DNA of 64,000 nt from assembly GCA_900321005.1 (NCBI GenBank), contig ONUF01000002.1, forward strand, positions 39,294 to 103,293, given 5' to 3'. The translations under genes were made by a program, and so were the position numbers. The notes beneath the pieces were generated by a model. The model had not been told where the DNA came from and did not search any database. It saw nothing but the letters and a program-made list of their open reading frames with translations. The DNA comes from an uncultured Bacteroidales bacterium (GTDB taxonomy: Bacteria; Bacteroidota; Bacteroidia; Bacteroidales; Paludibacteraceae). Below, piece by piece: positions 53,694 to 61,318 of the stretch. Positions within the stretch are counted from its first letter, which is position 1; each line of letters starts with the position of its first letter.

Positions 53694-54434
53694 ATGATAA
53701 ACGGAAAAAAGATTATTGCCGTAATGCCGGCTTATAATGCAGAGAAAACACTCGAGCAGACGTACGCAGAAATACCCATGGATATCGTGGATGAAGTGAT
53801 TCTTACGGATGACTGCTCGTCGGACGAAACGGTAAAGAAAGCCAAAGAATTAGGTATTAAAGAGGTGTTGGTGCACGAGCGTAACAAAGGTTACGGAGGA
53901 AACCAAAAAACCTGCTATAACCGTGCACTCGAACTTGGCGCAGACATCGTCATCATGATTCATCCGGACTATCAATATACGCCGAAACTGGTACAATCCA
54001 TGGTCTATATGATTGCCAATGAGGTCTATCCTGTATGCCTTGCTTCGCGTATCTTAGGTAAAGGCGCGCTCAAAGGCGGTATGCCGATGATTAAGTATAT
54101 TGCCAACCGGGGACTTACTTTGCTGCAGAATATCTTGTTAAACCAGAAATTGTCGGAGTATCATACCGGATACCGCGCTTTCTCTGCCGAAGTGTTACGC
54201 GCTATCAATTATAATATAGATAGCGATGATTTTATCTTCGATAACGAGATGTTAGCCCAGATTTTCTATAAAGGCTATGAGATAGGTGAAGTCACTTGTC
54301 CGACGAAGTATTTCGATGACGCCTCTTCTATTAATCTGCGTCGCAGTACGATCTATGGATTCGGATGTATTCGCGTCTCTTTGATCTATAGACTCTGTAA
54401 ATGGCATTTGATGAAATCCAAACTGTTTGCGTAA
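53694..54434 (+). CDS. GT2 polyprenyl-phosphate sugar synthase (DPM1-like)
   Basis: A 246-residue cytosolic GT-A enzyme: IIAVMPAYNAEKTLEQTY, VILTDDCSSDET, ERNKGYGGNQKTC and HPDYQYTP with the metal-binding acidic motif. It probably charges a polyprenyl phosphate with a hexose from a nucleotide sugar. The donor feeds the GT39-type enzyme next door, and GtrA may flip it. No membrane domain is present, as in DPM1-type enzymes. It starts 3 bp after the GT39 gene. Confidence 0.9.
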   Translation: MINGKKIIAVMPAYNAEKTLEQTYAEIPMDIVDEVILTDDCSSDETVKKAKELGIKEVLVHERNKGYGGNQKTCYNRALELGADIVIMIHPDYQYTPKLVQSMVYMIANEVYPVCLASRILGKGALKGGMPMIKYIANRGLTLLQNILLNQKLSEYHTGYRAFSAEVLRAINYNIDSDDFIFDNEMLAQIFYKGYEIGEVTCPTKYFDDASSINLRRSTIYGFGCIRVSLIYRLCKWHLMKSKLFA

Positions 54435-54441
54435 CACCACG

Positions 54442-54882
54442 ATGCAATTCCAAGATCTCAAGCAACATATCATCTCGCCTGCGAAGGGTATTTTTGAACA
54501 ACTGGTTCGATATGTCTTTTCCGGCGGAATAGCTTTTGTCGTGGATTTCGGTTTGCTATGGTTCGTCACGAGCGTCTGCCATGCCCACTACCTCGTCGGC
54601 GCCTTCTGCGGTTATACGGTCGGACTTATCATCACCTATCTGCTGAGTATCAAATGGATTTTTAACGAGCGAAAACTCGAAAACGCCAAACTGGAATTTG
54701 TTATCTTTACCTGTATCGGATTATGCGGACTTCTGCTTACCCAAGCATGTATGTATTGCTTTACCGAATTCCTGTTAGGAACCGATAACTACCTCTATTC
54801 CAAACTGATTACTACCGTCATCGTGGCGCTCTTTAATTTCGTCATGAAGAAAATACTTCTCTTTACCAATAAGAAAGAGTAA
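54442..54882 (+). CDS. GtrA-family lipid-linked sugar flippase subunit
   Basis: A 146-residue protein with four membrane segments: QLVRYVFSGGIAFVVDFGLL, AFCGYTVGLIITYLLSIKWIF and a C-terminal KKILLFTNKK. Here the GtrA-GT2-GT39 order is the classic set for making, flipping and using a lipid-linked sugar. ATG 54442 is chosen over an upstream TTG inside the GT2 gene. Confidence 0.9.
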   Translation: MQFQDLKQHIISPAKGIFEQLVRYVFSGGIAFVVDFGLLWFVTSVCHAHYLVGAFCGYTVGLIITYLLSIKWIFNERKLENAKLEFVIFTCIGLCGLLLTQACMYCFTEFLLGTDNYLYSKLITTVIVALFNFVMKKILLFTNKKE

Positions 54883-54964
54883 TTTCCTATTTTTAAGATA
54901 AATAATACTAACTATCATAAATTTCGTTTTATTTTAGGTTTTTATTTACGATTACTATTAAAGA

Positions 54965-54996
54965 CTTGTATATATTATAAAGAAGCAGTAATTTTG
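54965..54996 (+). promoter_or_regulatory. Promoter of the GT4-esterase pair
   Basis: -33 CTTG (54965-54968), 20-bp spacer, -7 TAATTTTG (54989-54996); leader about 28 nt. Confidence 0.65.
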
Positions 54997-55028
54997 TCGC
55001 CGGTTTAACAAAATTATTGCTTTTTTTT

Positions 55029-56279
55029 ATGAAGATTCTTTTTGTAATAGACACGTTTTATACGTCGAACAACGGTACTTCTATCTCTGCGCAGCGTTAT
55101 GCAACCGAACTCCGTAAACGCGGACACGAGGTACGTGTGTTATGCGGTGACAAACCCAAAACGGAACAAGACTCCTGTCTCACGGACGGAGATTATTGTA
55201 CGGGTATATTCCATTTTCCGATTTTCCAATTCCTTTGCGAGAAGCACGACTTCTTCTATGGGAATGCCAATAAAAAAATCATTCGCCAGGCGTGCAACTG
55301 GGCGGACATAGTACATATCTATACTCCTTTCTTTTTATCCAATGCAACCCTTTCATATTGTCAGCGAATAGGAAAACCCGTCACGGCGGCTTTCCATGTG
55401 CAACCGGAGAATATCACCTCTTCGTTTGCGTTAGGCAATATCAAATGGATCAACACGATGATTTATCGTATTTTCCGCCGCGTGACCTATAGTCGTGTGC
55501 GTCATATCCATACGCCTTCCCTTTTTATTGCCAAAGAGCTGGTCAAGAACGGTTATAAGGCGCAGACGCATGTTATCTCGAATGGTATCCATAACGAGTT
55601 TATAGAAGCCGGCGAAGCCAAACTAAAGACCAAAACTGACAACTTAAAACTGAATACGGATTGCTTTAACATCATGATGATCGGTCGTCTGAGTCGCGAG
55701 AAACGTCAGGACGTTATTATCAAAGCGCTGCAATACAGCAAGTACGGCGACCGTATCCAACTCATCTTTGCCGGTAAGGGTCCTGAATACAAGCGTTATG
55801 TCCGGATGGGGCAATCACTCAAGCATCAACCGATCTTTATCTATAAGCAACGCCCGGAACTGATTAAGCAGTTGCTTCAAACCGACCTCTATATCCACGC
55901 TTCCGATATGGAGATAGAAGCTATCAGTTGTATAGAAGCGTTTGCGACCGGTCTGGTACCTGTCATCGCCAATTCGGAGAATAGCGCGACGCCGCAGTTT
56001 GCGCTCACTGTGCATTCGCTCTTCAAAGCCGGCGATCCGGAGGACTTGGCACGCGTGATTGATTTCTGGTTGGATCATCCGGCCGAGCGCGCACGCATGG
56101 AAAAGAAATACCACGAGTCTGCGAAAGAATATACGCTTTCTCATTCCGTCATGCTCTTTGAGCAGATGTTACAGGCCGAGATCAACAATGAAGAAGTCGC
56201 TCCTTCTGTTATTCATCATATCCCTGTGCTTTCCGCTGTCAAACGCGGCGCTCTACGCCTCTACAAGCGAATCGCCTGA
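55029..56279 (+). CDS. GT4-family glycosyltransferase
   Basis: A 416-residue GT-B enzyme. The N-terminal domain has FVIDTFYTSNNGTSISAQR and IVHIYTPFFLSN. The C-terminal domain has MIGRLSREKRQDVIIKAL, FAGKGPEY and DMEIEAISCIEAFATGLVPVI with the donor-binding Glu residues. The style matches glycolipid or exopolysaccharide mannosyl/glucosyltransferases. The inter-domain linker (AKLKTKTDNLKLNTD) is encoded by a heptad array. The last 92 bp overlap the esterase gene. Confidence 0.9.
   Translation: MKILFVIDTFYTSNNGTSISAQRYATELRKRGHEVRVLCGDKPKTEQDSCLTDGDYCTGIFHFPIFQFLCEKHDFFYGNANKKIIRQACNWADIVHIYTPFFLSNATLSYCQRIGKPVTAAFHVQPENITSSFALGNIKWINTMIYRIFRRVTYSRVRHIHTPSLFIAKELVKNGYKAQTHVISNGIHNEFIEAGEAKLKTKTDNLKLNTDCFNIMMIGRLSREKRQDVIIKALQYSKYGDRIQLIFAGKGPEYKRYVRMGQSLKHQPIFIYKQRPELIKQLLQTDLYIHASDMEIEAISCIEAFATGLVPVIANSENSATPQFALTVHSLFKAGDPEDLARVIDFWLDHPAERARMEKKYHESAKEYTLSHSVMLFEQMLQAEINNEEVAPSVIHHIPVLSAVKRGALRLYKRIA
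55623..55657. repeat. Period-7 array inside the GT4 gene
   Basis: Units CTAAAGA, CCAAAAC, TGACAAC, TTAAAAC, TGAATAC. It encodes the linker between the two Rossmann domains and shares TGAATAC with the arrays at 8294 and 32379. Confidence 0.7.
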
Positions 56280-57126
56280 GATTATCCACACCATGTGGTA
56301 CAGCCACGACGAACACCTGTTTCGCCGCGTGGATATCTATGTGCCCGAGGTTTATAAAGAATGTACAGAACCCTTGCCCGTTCTCTATCTCATCCATGGT
56401 ATCAACGGGTATGAAGGGGCTTGGCAGGAACGGGGAAACGGAGTTGATACCTTTGCTACGATGATCGCCGAAGGGCGTTGCAAACCTATGATTCTCGTTA
56501 TGCCCGATTGTAACAAATGGCCGATCAAAGAACGACCTCTCACGCGGGGAAACAGGCTGCGTAGTGTGCTCGGTTATGCGAGTCTGAGTCATGAGCATAC
56601 ACTCGAGTACGCGCTGAGCGACCTCATCAATATGATCGATACGCTTTACGATGTCTCTCCCTATTGTGTGGTAGCGGGACTGAGTGATGGCGCGCGAATG
56701 GCGGCAAATCTGGCCAATATACGCCCGGAGCGGATACGGGAAGTAGGATTATTTTCACCCGTCTTACATAAAGAACAACTGCCGATGGATACCACGCAGC
56801 TCCTCTCTGTCTATATAGGTTCGGCGGATATCTTTGCTCCCAACGGCCGTCGGTTGCATCGGCGCCTGCAAAAAAAGAACTACCCGCATCAATGGATAGT
56901 TCTGCCCGGAAACCACGACTGGCCTGTCTGGCGTGTCTGTCTCTCGCATTTCTTGGAGCATCTTCGCCTCAACGGACGCGGAGAACAATCGGTAAATGGT
57001 CTGAATAACCGTTCTGATACCGATAGCCGTTATAGGTCCGCTTGGGCTTCAACCCCATGTATTTCTCGTCCGTCTCCTGTATCCATTCCGCATCATAGAC
57101 CTGAGCCTGCGAGAGGCTGTCTATAG
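56188..57126 (+). CDS. Exported alpha/beta-hydrolase esterase (EstD/feruloyl-esterase-like)
   Basis: A 312-residue protein with a signal peptide (MKKSLLLLFIISLCFPLSNA). The esterase domain has VLYLIHGINGYEGAW, the nucleophile elbow VVAGLSDGARMA (Ser about 176) and the late His in GNHDWPVWRVCL. The domain would normally end near HFLEHLR (about residue 261). The frame instead runs about 50 residues further, with a Pro/Arg/Ser-rich tail entirely antisense to the next gene's 3' end. It begins inside the GT4 gene (92-bp overlap). Confidence 0.82.
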   Translation: MKKSLLLLFIISLCFPLSNAALYASTSESPEIIHTMWYSHDEHLFRRVDIYVPEVYKECTEPLPVLYLIHGINGYEGAWQERGNGVDTFATMIAEGRCKPMILVMPDCNKWPIKERPLTRGNRLRSVLGYASLSHEHTLEYALSDLINMIDTLYDVSPYCVVAGLSDGARMAANLANIRPERIREVGLFSPVLHKEQLPMDTTQLLSVYIGSADIFAPNGRRLHRRLQKKNYPHQWIVLPGNHDWPVWRVCLSHFLEHLRLNGRGEQSVNGLNNRSDTDSRYRSAWASTPCISRPSPVSIPHHRPEPARGCL

Positions 57127-58126
57127 AAGGAGATACATAGAAATGGTCTAAATAAGTCCATCTTCCTTGATACTTATGCGTCCCCGGAGCGTCCTTCCGT
57201 TGAAGCGGAAGGAAGTCCGTGACCGCTCCGCCTGGAAAGGTTTCTTTTAACATTTTGTTGGTAAGCCCTTTTAGGTCTTCTACCGGCCCGCTATTCATAT
57301 CGCCCATGACGATGATTTTGGCATTCGGATCTATCCCGTACACCGAATCCACCGCTTGTTGCAACACCCGTTTCGCCACATTGCGCTTCCACTCGCTCTC
57401 TGCTTTTCCGCCTCGCTGACTCGGCAAATGACAAACAAAGAAATGAATCGTATCAGCCTGTTCCTTTTTTAAACCCTTTATTTGTGCGCAGACATACAAT
57501 ATATCGCGGGTCCTGAGTTCTGTAGCGACCTCGTCGCGTCCTGTAGGGCTTTGTCCGTCCTCCAACCTGACCCGTTCACCATTGAGCGAAGCGCTCACTC
57601 GTATCGCCCTTGTGGCGATGGTATCTATCCGCGACTTCTTATAAATAAGCGCCACGTCGATGCCTCGCCGGTCCGGACTCTCGTAGTGCACAAAATCGTA
57701 CTCCCCGCGCCGCAAGGTAGTGCATAAGCGTTTCACGCACAGCGCATTCTCCACTTCCTGCAAACCCACAACATCCACGCCTTTCCACTCGCCGATATTC
57801 GTCAACACCCGCGCGATATTCTCCACTTTCCGGTAATATCGGCTATAACTCCATCTCCTCTCCCCTTCCGGCGTCCATTCCCAATCGTCTTTCTCCACTA
57901 ACCTCTCACCCGTAACCGGTAACCCGTAACCGGTAACCCCTAATTCCCTAACCTCTAATCCTCTAACCCTTTCTACTACCGTGTCATGCTTAGGATGAAA
58001 CAGGTTTTCCACATTATAACTCACCACGCACAACTCTTCTGCCTGTCCTTCAGCCACGCGCAACCCCTCTGCTTGTATGCATACCAAGCAGCCCACTAAT
58101 CCCAATATGAACAACAGTTGTCTCAT
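56969..58126 (-). CDS. Secreted endonuclease/exonuclease/phosphatase-family protein
   Basis: A 385-residue protein with a signal peptide (MRQLLFILGLVGCLVCIQA). EEP motifs: VVSYNVENLFHP, VVGLQEVENA, RGIDVALIYK, FFVCHLPSQRGG, IVMGDMNSG and the final YSDHLPIVL. It is probably a periplasmic or secreted nuclease/phosphatase; the substrate is unknown. The start MRQLLF is preferred over an ATG 16 codons upstream. Residues about 55-80 (VRGLEVRELGVTGYGLPVTG) come from a period-7 array. Its last 158 bp overlap the esterase gene tail to tail. Confidence 0.85.
   Translation of the reverse strand: MRQLLFILGLVGCLVCIQAEGLRVAEGQAEELCVVSYNVENLFHPKHDTVVERVRGLEVRELGVTGYGLPVTGERLVEKDDWEWTPEGERRWSYSRYYRKVENIARVLTNIGEWKGVDVVGLQEVENALCVKRLCTTLRRGEYDFVHYESPDRRGIDVALIYKKSRIDTIATRAIRVSASLNGERVRLEDGQSPTGRDEVATELRTRDILYVCAQIKGLKKEQADTIHFFVCHLPSQRGGKAESEWKRNVAKRVLQQAVDSVYGIDPNAKIIVMGDMNSGPVEDLKGLTNKMLKETFPGGAVTDFLPLQRKDAPGTHKYQGRWTYLDHFYVSPSIDSLSQAQVYDAEWIQETDEKYMGLKPKRTYNGYRYQNGYSDHLPIVLRVR
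57902..57966. repeat. Period-7 telomere-like array inside the secreted EEP gene
   Basis: Units CCTCTCA, CCCGTAA, CCGGTAA, CCCGTAA, CCGGTAA, CCCCTAA, then TTCCCTAA, CCTCTAAT (8 bp each) and CCTCTAA. Consensus CCnnTAA, nine units. It is the longest heptad array of the window and lies in coding sequence between the first and second EEP strands. Confidence 0.9.
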
Positions 58127-58143
58127 TATTTTTCTTTTGTTGT

Positions 58144-58232
58144 GCCGGTTAGTAATCGGCGTCTCTTCGTTCATTAGCCCGGCATCTTATGCCGGTTTAG
58201 GTTTCGTCCATTGATGCGGGATTTTATCCCGC
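58144..58232. repeat. Cluster of three palindromic hairpins
   Basis: GCCG/CGGC (58144-58160), CCGGCAT/ATGCCGG (58179-58195) and GCGGGAT/ATCCCGC (58216-58232). On the minus strand the second and third are each followed by a similar linker, CTAATGAACGAA and TCAATGGACGAA. The last hairpin includes the stop codon of the 58224 gene and has a T tract on the plus strand. Confidence 0.65.
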
Positions 58233-58634
58233 GTTTTTTCTCTCCTTCAGCAGTACCATTCGTACGAACACGGGAAACATCCCGTAAACGACTTTCTCCG
58301 TCCGCCCTTCATTTAGAAACGCGTCGCCCCCGCCCTTAAACTGTGCATTCCATCTCGCCCGCAACTCCTCGTACCTCGGATGGTTCTTGTCCTTTATGAT
58401 CGCACTCGCCTCGCGGCAAACCTCGCTCCAGATTCTGGCCTGTCGTTCTTCCGCCTCCGTCCTTGGGCTATACTTATAATCCCGACTGTTCCGGCGAAAA
58501 TACTCCTGCGGCCCGACTTTTATCACGTGCCCCGAATCGTCCTTCCAGCGCTTAAACCGCATTTGCATTCCTGACTTACGCGCCAATTTCCCGCGCAAAC
58601 TGTCCAACCCCGGACTCAATTCTGCTACTGCCAT
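58224..58634 (-). CDS. Hypothetical basic protein
   Basis: A 136-residue cytosolic protein without a signal peptide or membrane segment. It is rich in Arg/Lys and aromatic residues: MQMRFKRWKDDSGHVIKVGP, EYFRRNSRDYKYSPRTEAEE, RYEELRARWNAQFKGGGD. No family is recognised. The basic first half suggests nucleic-acid binding, which is inference only. It has no strong promoter; a period-11 AT-rich array lies upstream. Its last codons form one arm of a palindrome. Confidence 0.65.
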   Translation of the reverse strand: MAVAELSPGLDSLRGKLARKSGMQMRFKRWKDDSGHVIKVGPQEYFRRNSRDYKYSPRTEAEERQARIWSEVCREASAIIKDKNHPRYEELRARWNAQFKGGGDAFLNEGRTEKVVYGMFPVFVRMVLLKERKNAG

Positions 58635-58649
58635 AAATACTTATTCTTT

Positions 58650-58715
58650 TTGTTTAATCTTTAGTTCTTATTTAGTACTATATTAGTTCATATTTAGTTC
58701 ATATTTGGTTCTTCT
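58650..58715. repeat. Period-11 AT-rich array
   Basis: Six units in exact 11-bp register: TTGTTTAATCT, TTAGTTCTTAT, TTAGTACTATA, TTAGTTCATAT, TTAGTTCATAT, TTGGTTCTTCT. It lies between the hypothetical gene and Bro-N copy 2, where a promoter for the former is expected. Beyond it, 58716-58799 shows nothing recognisable. Confidence 0.85.
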
Positions 58716-58799
58716 GCCTATCATCCCGATACTATTACGTAACGATCAACTACCCTGAAGCCAATATCCTTTGTCTATTAGTGTAGGATTTTTTGGGAA

Positions 58800-59684
58800 T
58801 TATTCGTCTTTCTTGTTATTCTCGGGATTCTCTTCAAACGGAAGTTCCTCAGCTTTTCCTTCTTCAATCGGGCGGATATGATCGGAAGCCTTTTCGGAGG
58901 ATATGACCGAGCGACCTAACTGACGTTCCAAGTCCTCGCGTGCGTTCTTTGCTACTTTTCCTCCCGCTTGAGCTGCCTGCTTACTTTCGCCTATGCCTTT
59001 GGGATTGCGCTGACGAGACAACTCCGTAGTAGCTACCTCAGCCAAGGTATTCAGCGCCAGTTCCACATTGGTCATATTATCGCGCAAATTCTCTTTTGTC
59101 AGGCCTTTGTAACGCTTGTATTCGCCGGTCGTCATTCCGCTCCATGCTTGCGTGAGGACATTCGTCAAGATGGCGAAGTCCTTATGCTCCGTGATGCCCG
59201 CACGTTGCCATTCGTCGGTTAACTCCTTGCGCATTTCTATGGAGCGCATTCGCTCGTTTATCCACTTATCTGAATAACCCTGCCGACGATAGTCCTCTAC
59301 CGCCATTTGGAAGGTCAGTTCCGGATCTATCATCTGGTCGATGCGCTGTTCGCCTAACTGCGCTAACCACTGCTTCACCGGCTCTGCTTTCTTGGACGGG
59401 ATGGACTGAATAATACGGAAAATGCCCTGTAAATCAGCAACATCCGTCTTATATTTCTTGCCGTCCGAAGATGGCAATTTCAGTTGGTTACAATTTGTAA
59501 CCGACTCATTTCCCTCTTTTTTAAGTCTGTTTTTCAGAACCTTCCAATAGGTTCGTCCATCAGCACTATCGGTTAATACTTGTACTATATCTACAACTGA
59601 GAAATAGTACTTTTCCTGCTCCGCGTCCCACACGAGGCGGACTTTCTTTCCTTCGAAAAGTTGTATGGCGAAATTGTCTTCCAT
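58800..59684 (-). CDS. Bro-N domain protein, DinD-like (copy 2)
   Basis: A 294-residue paralog of the 48220-49104 protein, equal in length and clearly similar throughout: IIQSIPSKKAEPVKQWLAQ, NLRDNMTNVELALNTLAEV, GRSVISSEKASDHI, EELPFEE. The N-terminal Bro-N region has VRLVWDAEQEKYYFSVVDIV. The start MEDNFAIQLF follows its promoter by about 15 nt. No phage or SOS genes adjoin it. A role in DNA-damage response is inferred from E. coli DinD. Confidence 0.85.
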   Translation of the reverse strand: MEDNFAIQLFEGKKVRLVWDAEQEKYYFSVVDIVQVLTDSADGRTYWKVLKNRLKKEGNESVTNCNQLKLPSSDGKKYKTDVADLQGIFRIIQSIPSKKAEPVKQWLAQLGEQRIDQMIDPELTFQMAVEDYRRQGYSDKWINERMRSIEMRKELTDEWQRAGITEHKDFAILTNVLTQAWSGMTTGEYKRYKGLTKENLRDNMTNVELALNTLAEVATTELSRQRNPKGIGESKQAAQAGGKVAKNAREDLERQLGRSVISSEKASDHIRPIEEGKAEELPFEENPENNKKDE

Positions 59685-59704
59685 AGTAAATACCTTTGCG
59701 GCTG

Positions 59705-59736
59705 CAAAGGTACAAAAAAAATCCCACATATGCAAA
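59705..59736 (-). promoter_or_regulatory. Promoter of Bro-N copy 2
   Basis: Minus-strand -33 TTTGC continuing ATATGT (59732-59736), 19-bp spacer, -7 TACCTTTG (59705-59712). Confidence 0.75.
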
Positions 59737-59770
59737 TTTATGCGGGACTTTTTCGGAATTATTTATGGGA

Positions 59771-61318
59771 TTATTTGACTTCTTGGCCGGTGAGGGTGTA
59801 GGTCTTATCGCCGCGCTCGATGAGGATCTGGGTACCACGGAGGACTTTCTTGGTAGTAGACGCAGGCTCCTCTTTGGTAATAGTTGTTGCGGAGCGGACG
59901 TAGTTAATTGTTCCGAAAACGGAATAGTTCCATTCCTCGCTGGTGAGCCAAATCTCATAGAGCCCGTCTTCCGTCAATTCCACAGAGATAGACTCCGTAA
60001 AGGAAGTAGGTTGTCCATTTTTACGAGCTCGCGCAGCCACATTATTAACAGACGTATTATTTAGAGTAAATGTAACTTGTGCACCCGTATTATTATGAAC
60101 AGTAAGCACATTGCCCATTAGCGTCGCGTATATCTGGTTCGGGTCCACCGGGTCTACGGTTGAAGAACCTGAATCATCCCGCGCGTAGAGCGGAATGGTG
60201 TCGGTAGGTAGGCCGGATTCATTGTTGGTTTCATCCAAGTGTTTGAAATACGTAAAATGCTGCTCTCCCTCCACCTCTTCCATCCACACCATTTCATCCA
60301 TGGTAAGTTTACATAATATATACTTTTCTTCGAAATTATCATCCCAGGGGCTATGTGAAGGAGATAGCATCCATCTACCGTCTTCTTTTTGTTCTATCTT
60401 GCAATCACATAGATATTTACTATCACCATTGGGAAGAATTTCAAAAATACTGATAAGTCCCTGCCGGCCTGTATGACAAATAGCGTAAGTAGAATTATCG
60501 TCGTCGCTTTTAGCATACCACTTACCGGTAATCAACACTTCTGCGTTATCCGAAACCGACTCATTTCGGATAAGTTGAAATTCTCGAATCAGTTTATTAT
60601 ATTCATACATGAATGAATCGAGTGTGAGAATGTCATTTTCTACGGAGTAAGTAGTGGAGAAGGAAATGCAGTTATATTCTTCTCCAGGCATATCAAGCAT
60701 GACACAATTTTGCTGCACATATAGTCTGTCACCTTTCTGTTTATAAATCAAATCTCCCCATTCTTTATCATAACTTCTTATCAAGCCACGAAAACCAAGA
60801 GAGTTGTAAAATGTACGGTCTATTATCAGCGTTTTTACTTCTTGATTATCATCTATAGCTATCCATGAACCCAGAAGTCCTGTAGGCTGACCAATAGGAT
60901 TCTCGGGATCTACTCCCTGATCCGAGAAATACTGAACATACAAACTATTGAGATTGTTTACCACTAAGAAATCAAAACTACCCTGGGTATAAGGAATACC
61001 GGTAGCGCTCGCCTGTAACGGTAACTGATATATGGCTGGAACAGGAGCCATTTCTATGCGATCTAAAAAGTCCTGCACCTCTTGGTTAGAGGAGCTTAGG
61101 TAATACGTCTTGTCGCTTGTTACAATGGCCGGTGTTATACACGCAGGACATACCTCTCCTTCCTCACAGGGGTTATCAAGCCATTGGATAGTACCACTCA
61201 CCGTAATATACGACGATTGTAAATTGTTCGGGGCTTGCGTTAAACATGACGCCCCTTCACTCATAATCCACAAACTGCTTACTATCGCAAGCACGAATGT
61301 CAAAAATATCTTTTTCAT
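59771..61318 (-). CDS. Large secreted protein with lipocalin-like segments and sorting-like tail
   Basis: A 515-residue exported protein with a signal peptide (MKKIFLTFVLAIVSSLWIMS). An N-terminal OB-like stretch with a CxxC pair (CEEGEVCPACITP) precedes two segments resembling lipocalin-like domains (GLLGSWIAIDD; ITGKWYAKSDDDNSTYAI). The tail KKVLRGTQILIERGDKTYTL then TGQEVK matches the tail of the 47364-47990 protein. No function is recognised; surface exposure through type IX secretion is possible. Its start overlaps the stop of the LuxR-type regulator by 4 bp (ATGA), so the two are co-expressed. Confidence 0.8.
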   Translation of the reverse strand: MKKIFLTFVLAIVSSLWIMSEGASCLTQAPNNLQSSYITVSGTIQWLDNPCEEGEVCPACITPAIVTSDKTYYLSSSNQEVQDFLDRIEMAPVPAIYQLPLQASATGIPYTQGSFDFLVVNNLNSLYVQYFSDQGVDPENPIGQPTGLLGSWIAIDDNQEVKTLIIDRTFYNSLGFRGLIRSYDKEWGDLIYKQKGDRLYVQQNCVMLDMPGEEYNCISFSTTYSVENDILTLDSFMYEYNKLIREFQLIRNESVSDNAEVLITGKWYAKSDDDNSTYAICHTGRQGLISIFEILPNGDSKYLCDCKIEQKEDGRWMLSPSHSPWDDNFEEKYILCKLTMDEMVWMEEVEGEQHFTYFKHLDETNNESGLPTDTIPLYARDDSGSSTVDPVDPNQIYATLMGNVLTVHNNTGAQVTFTLNNTSVNNVAARARKNGQPTSFTESISVELTEDGLYEIWLTSEEWNYSVFGTINYVRSATTITKEEPASTTKKVLRGTQILIERGDKTYTLTGQEVK

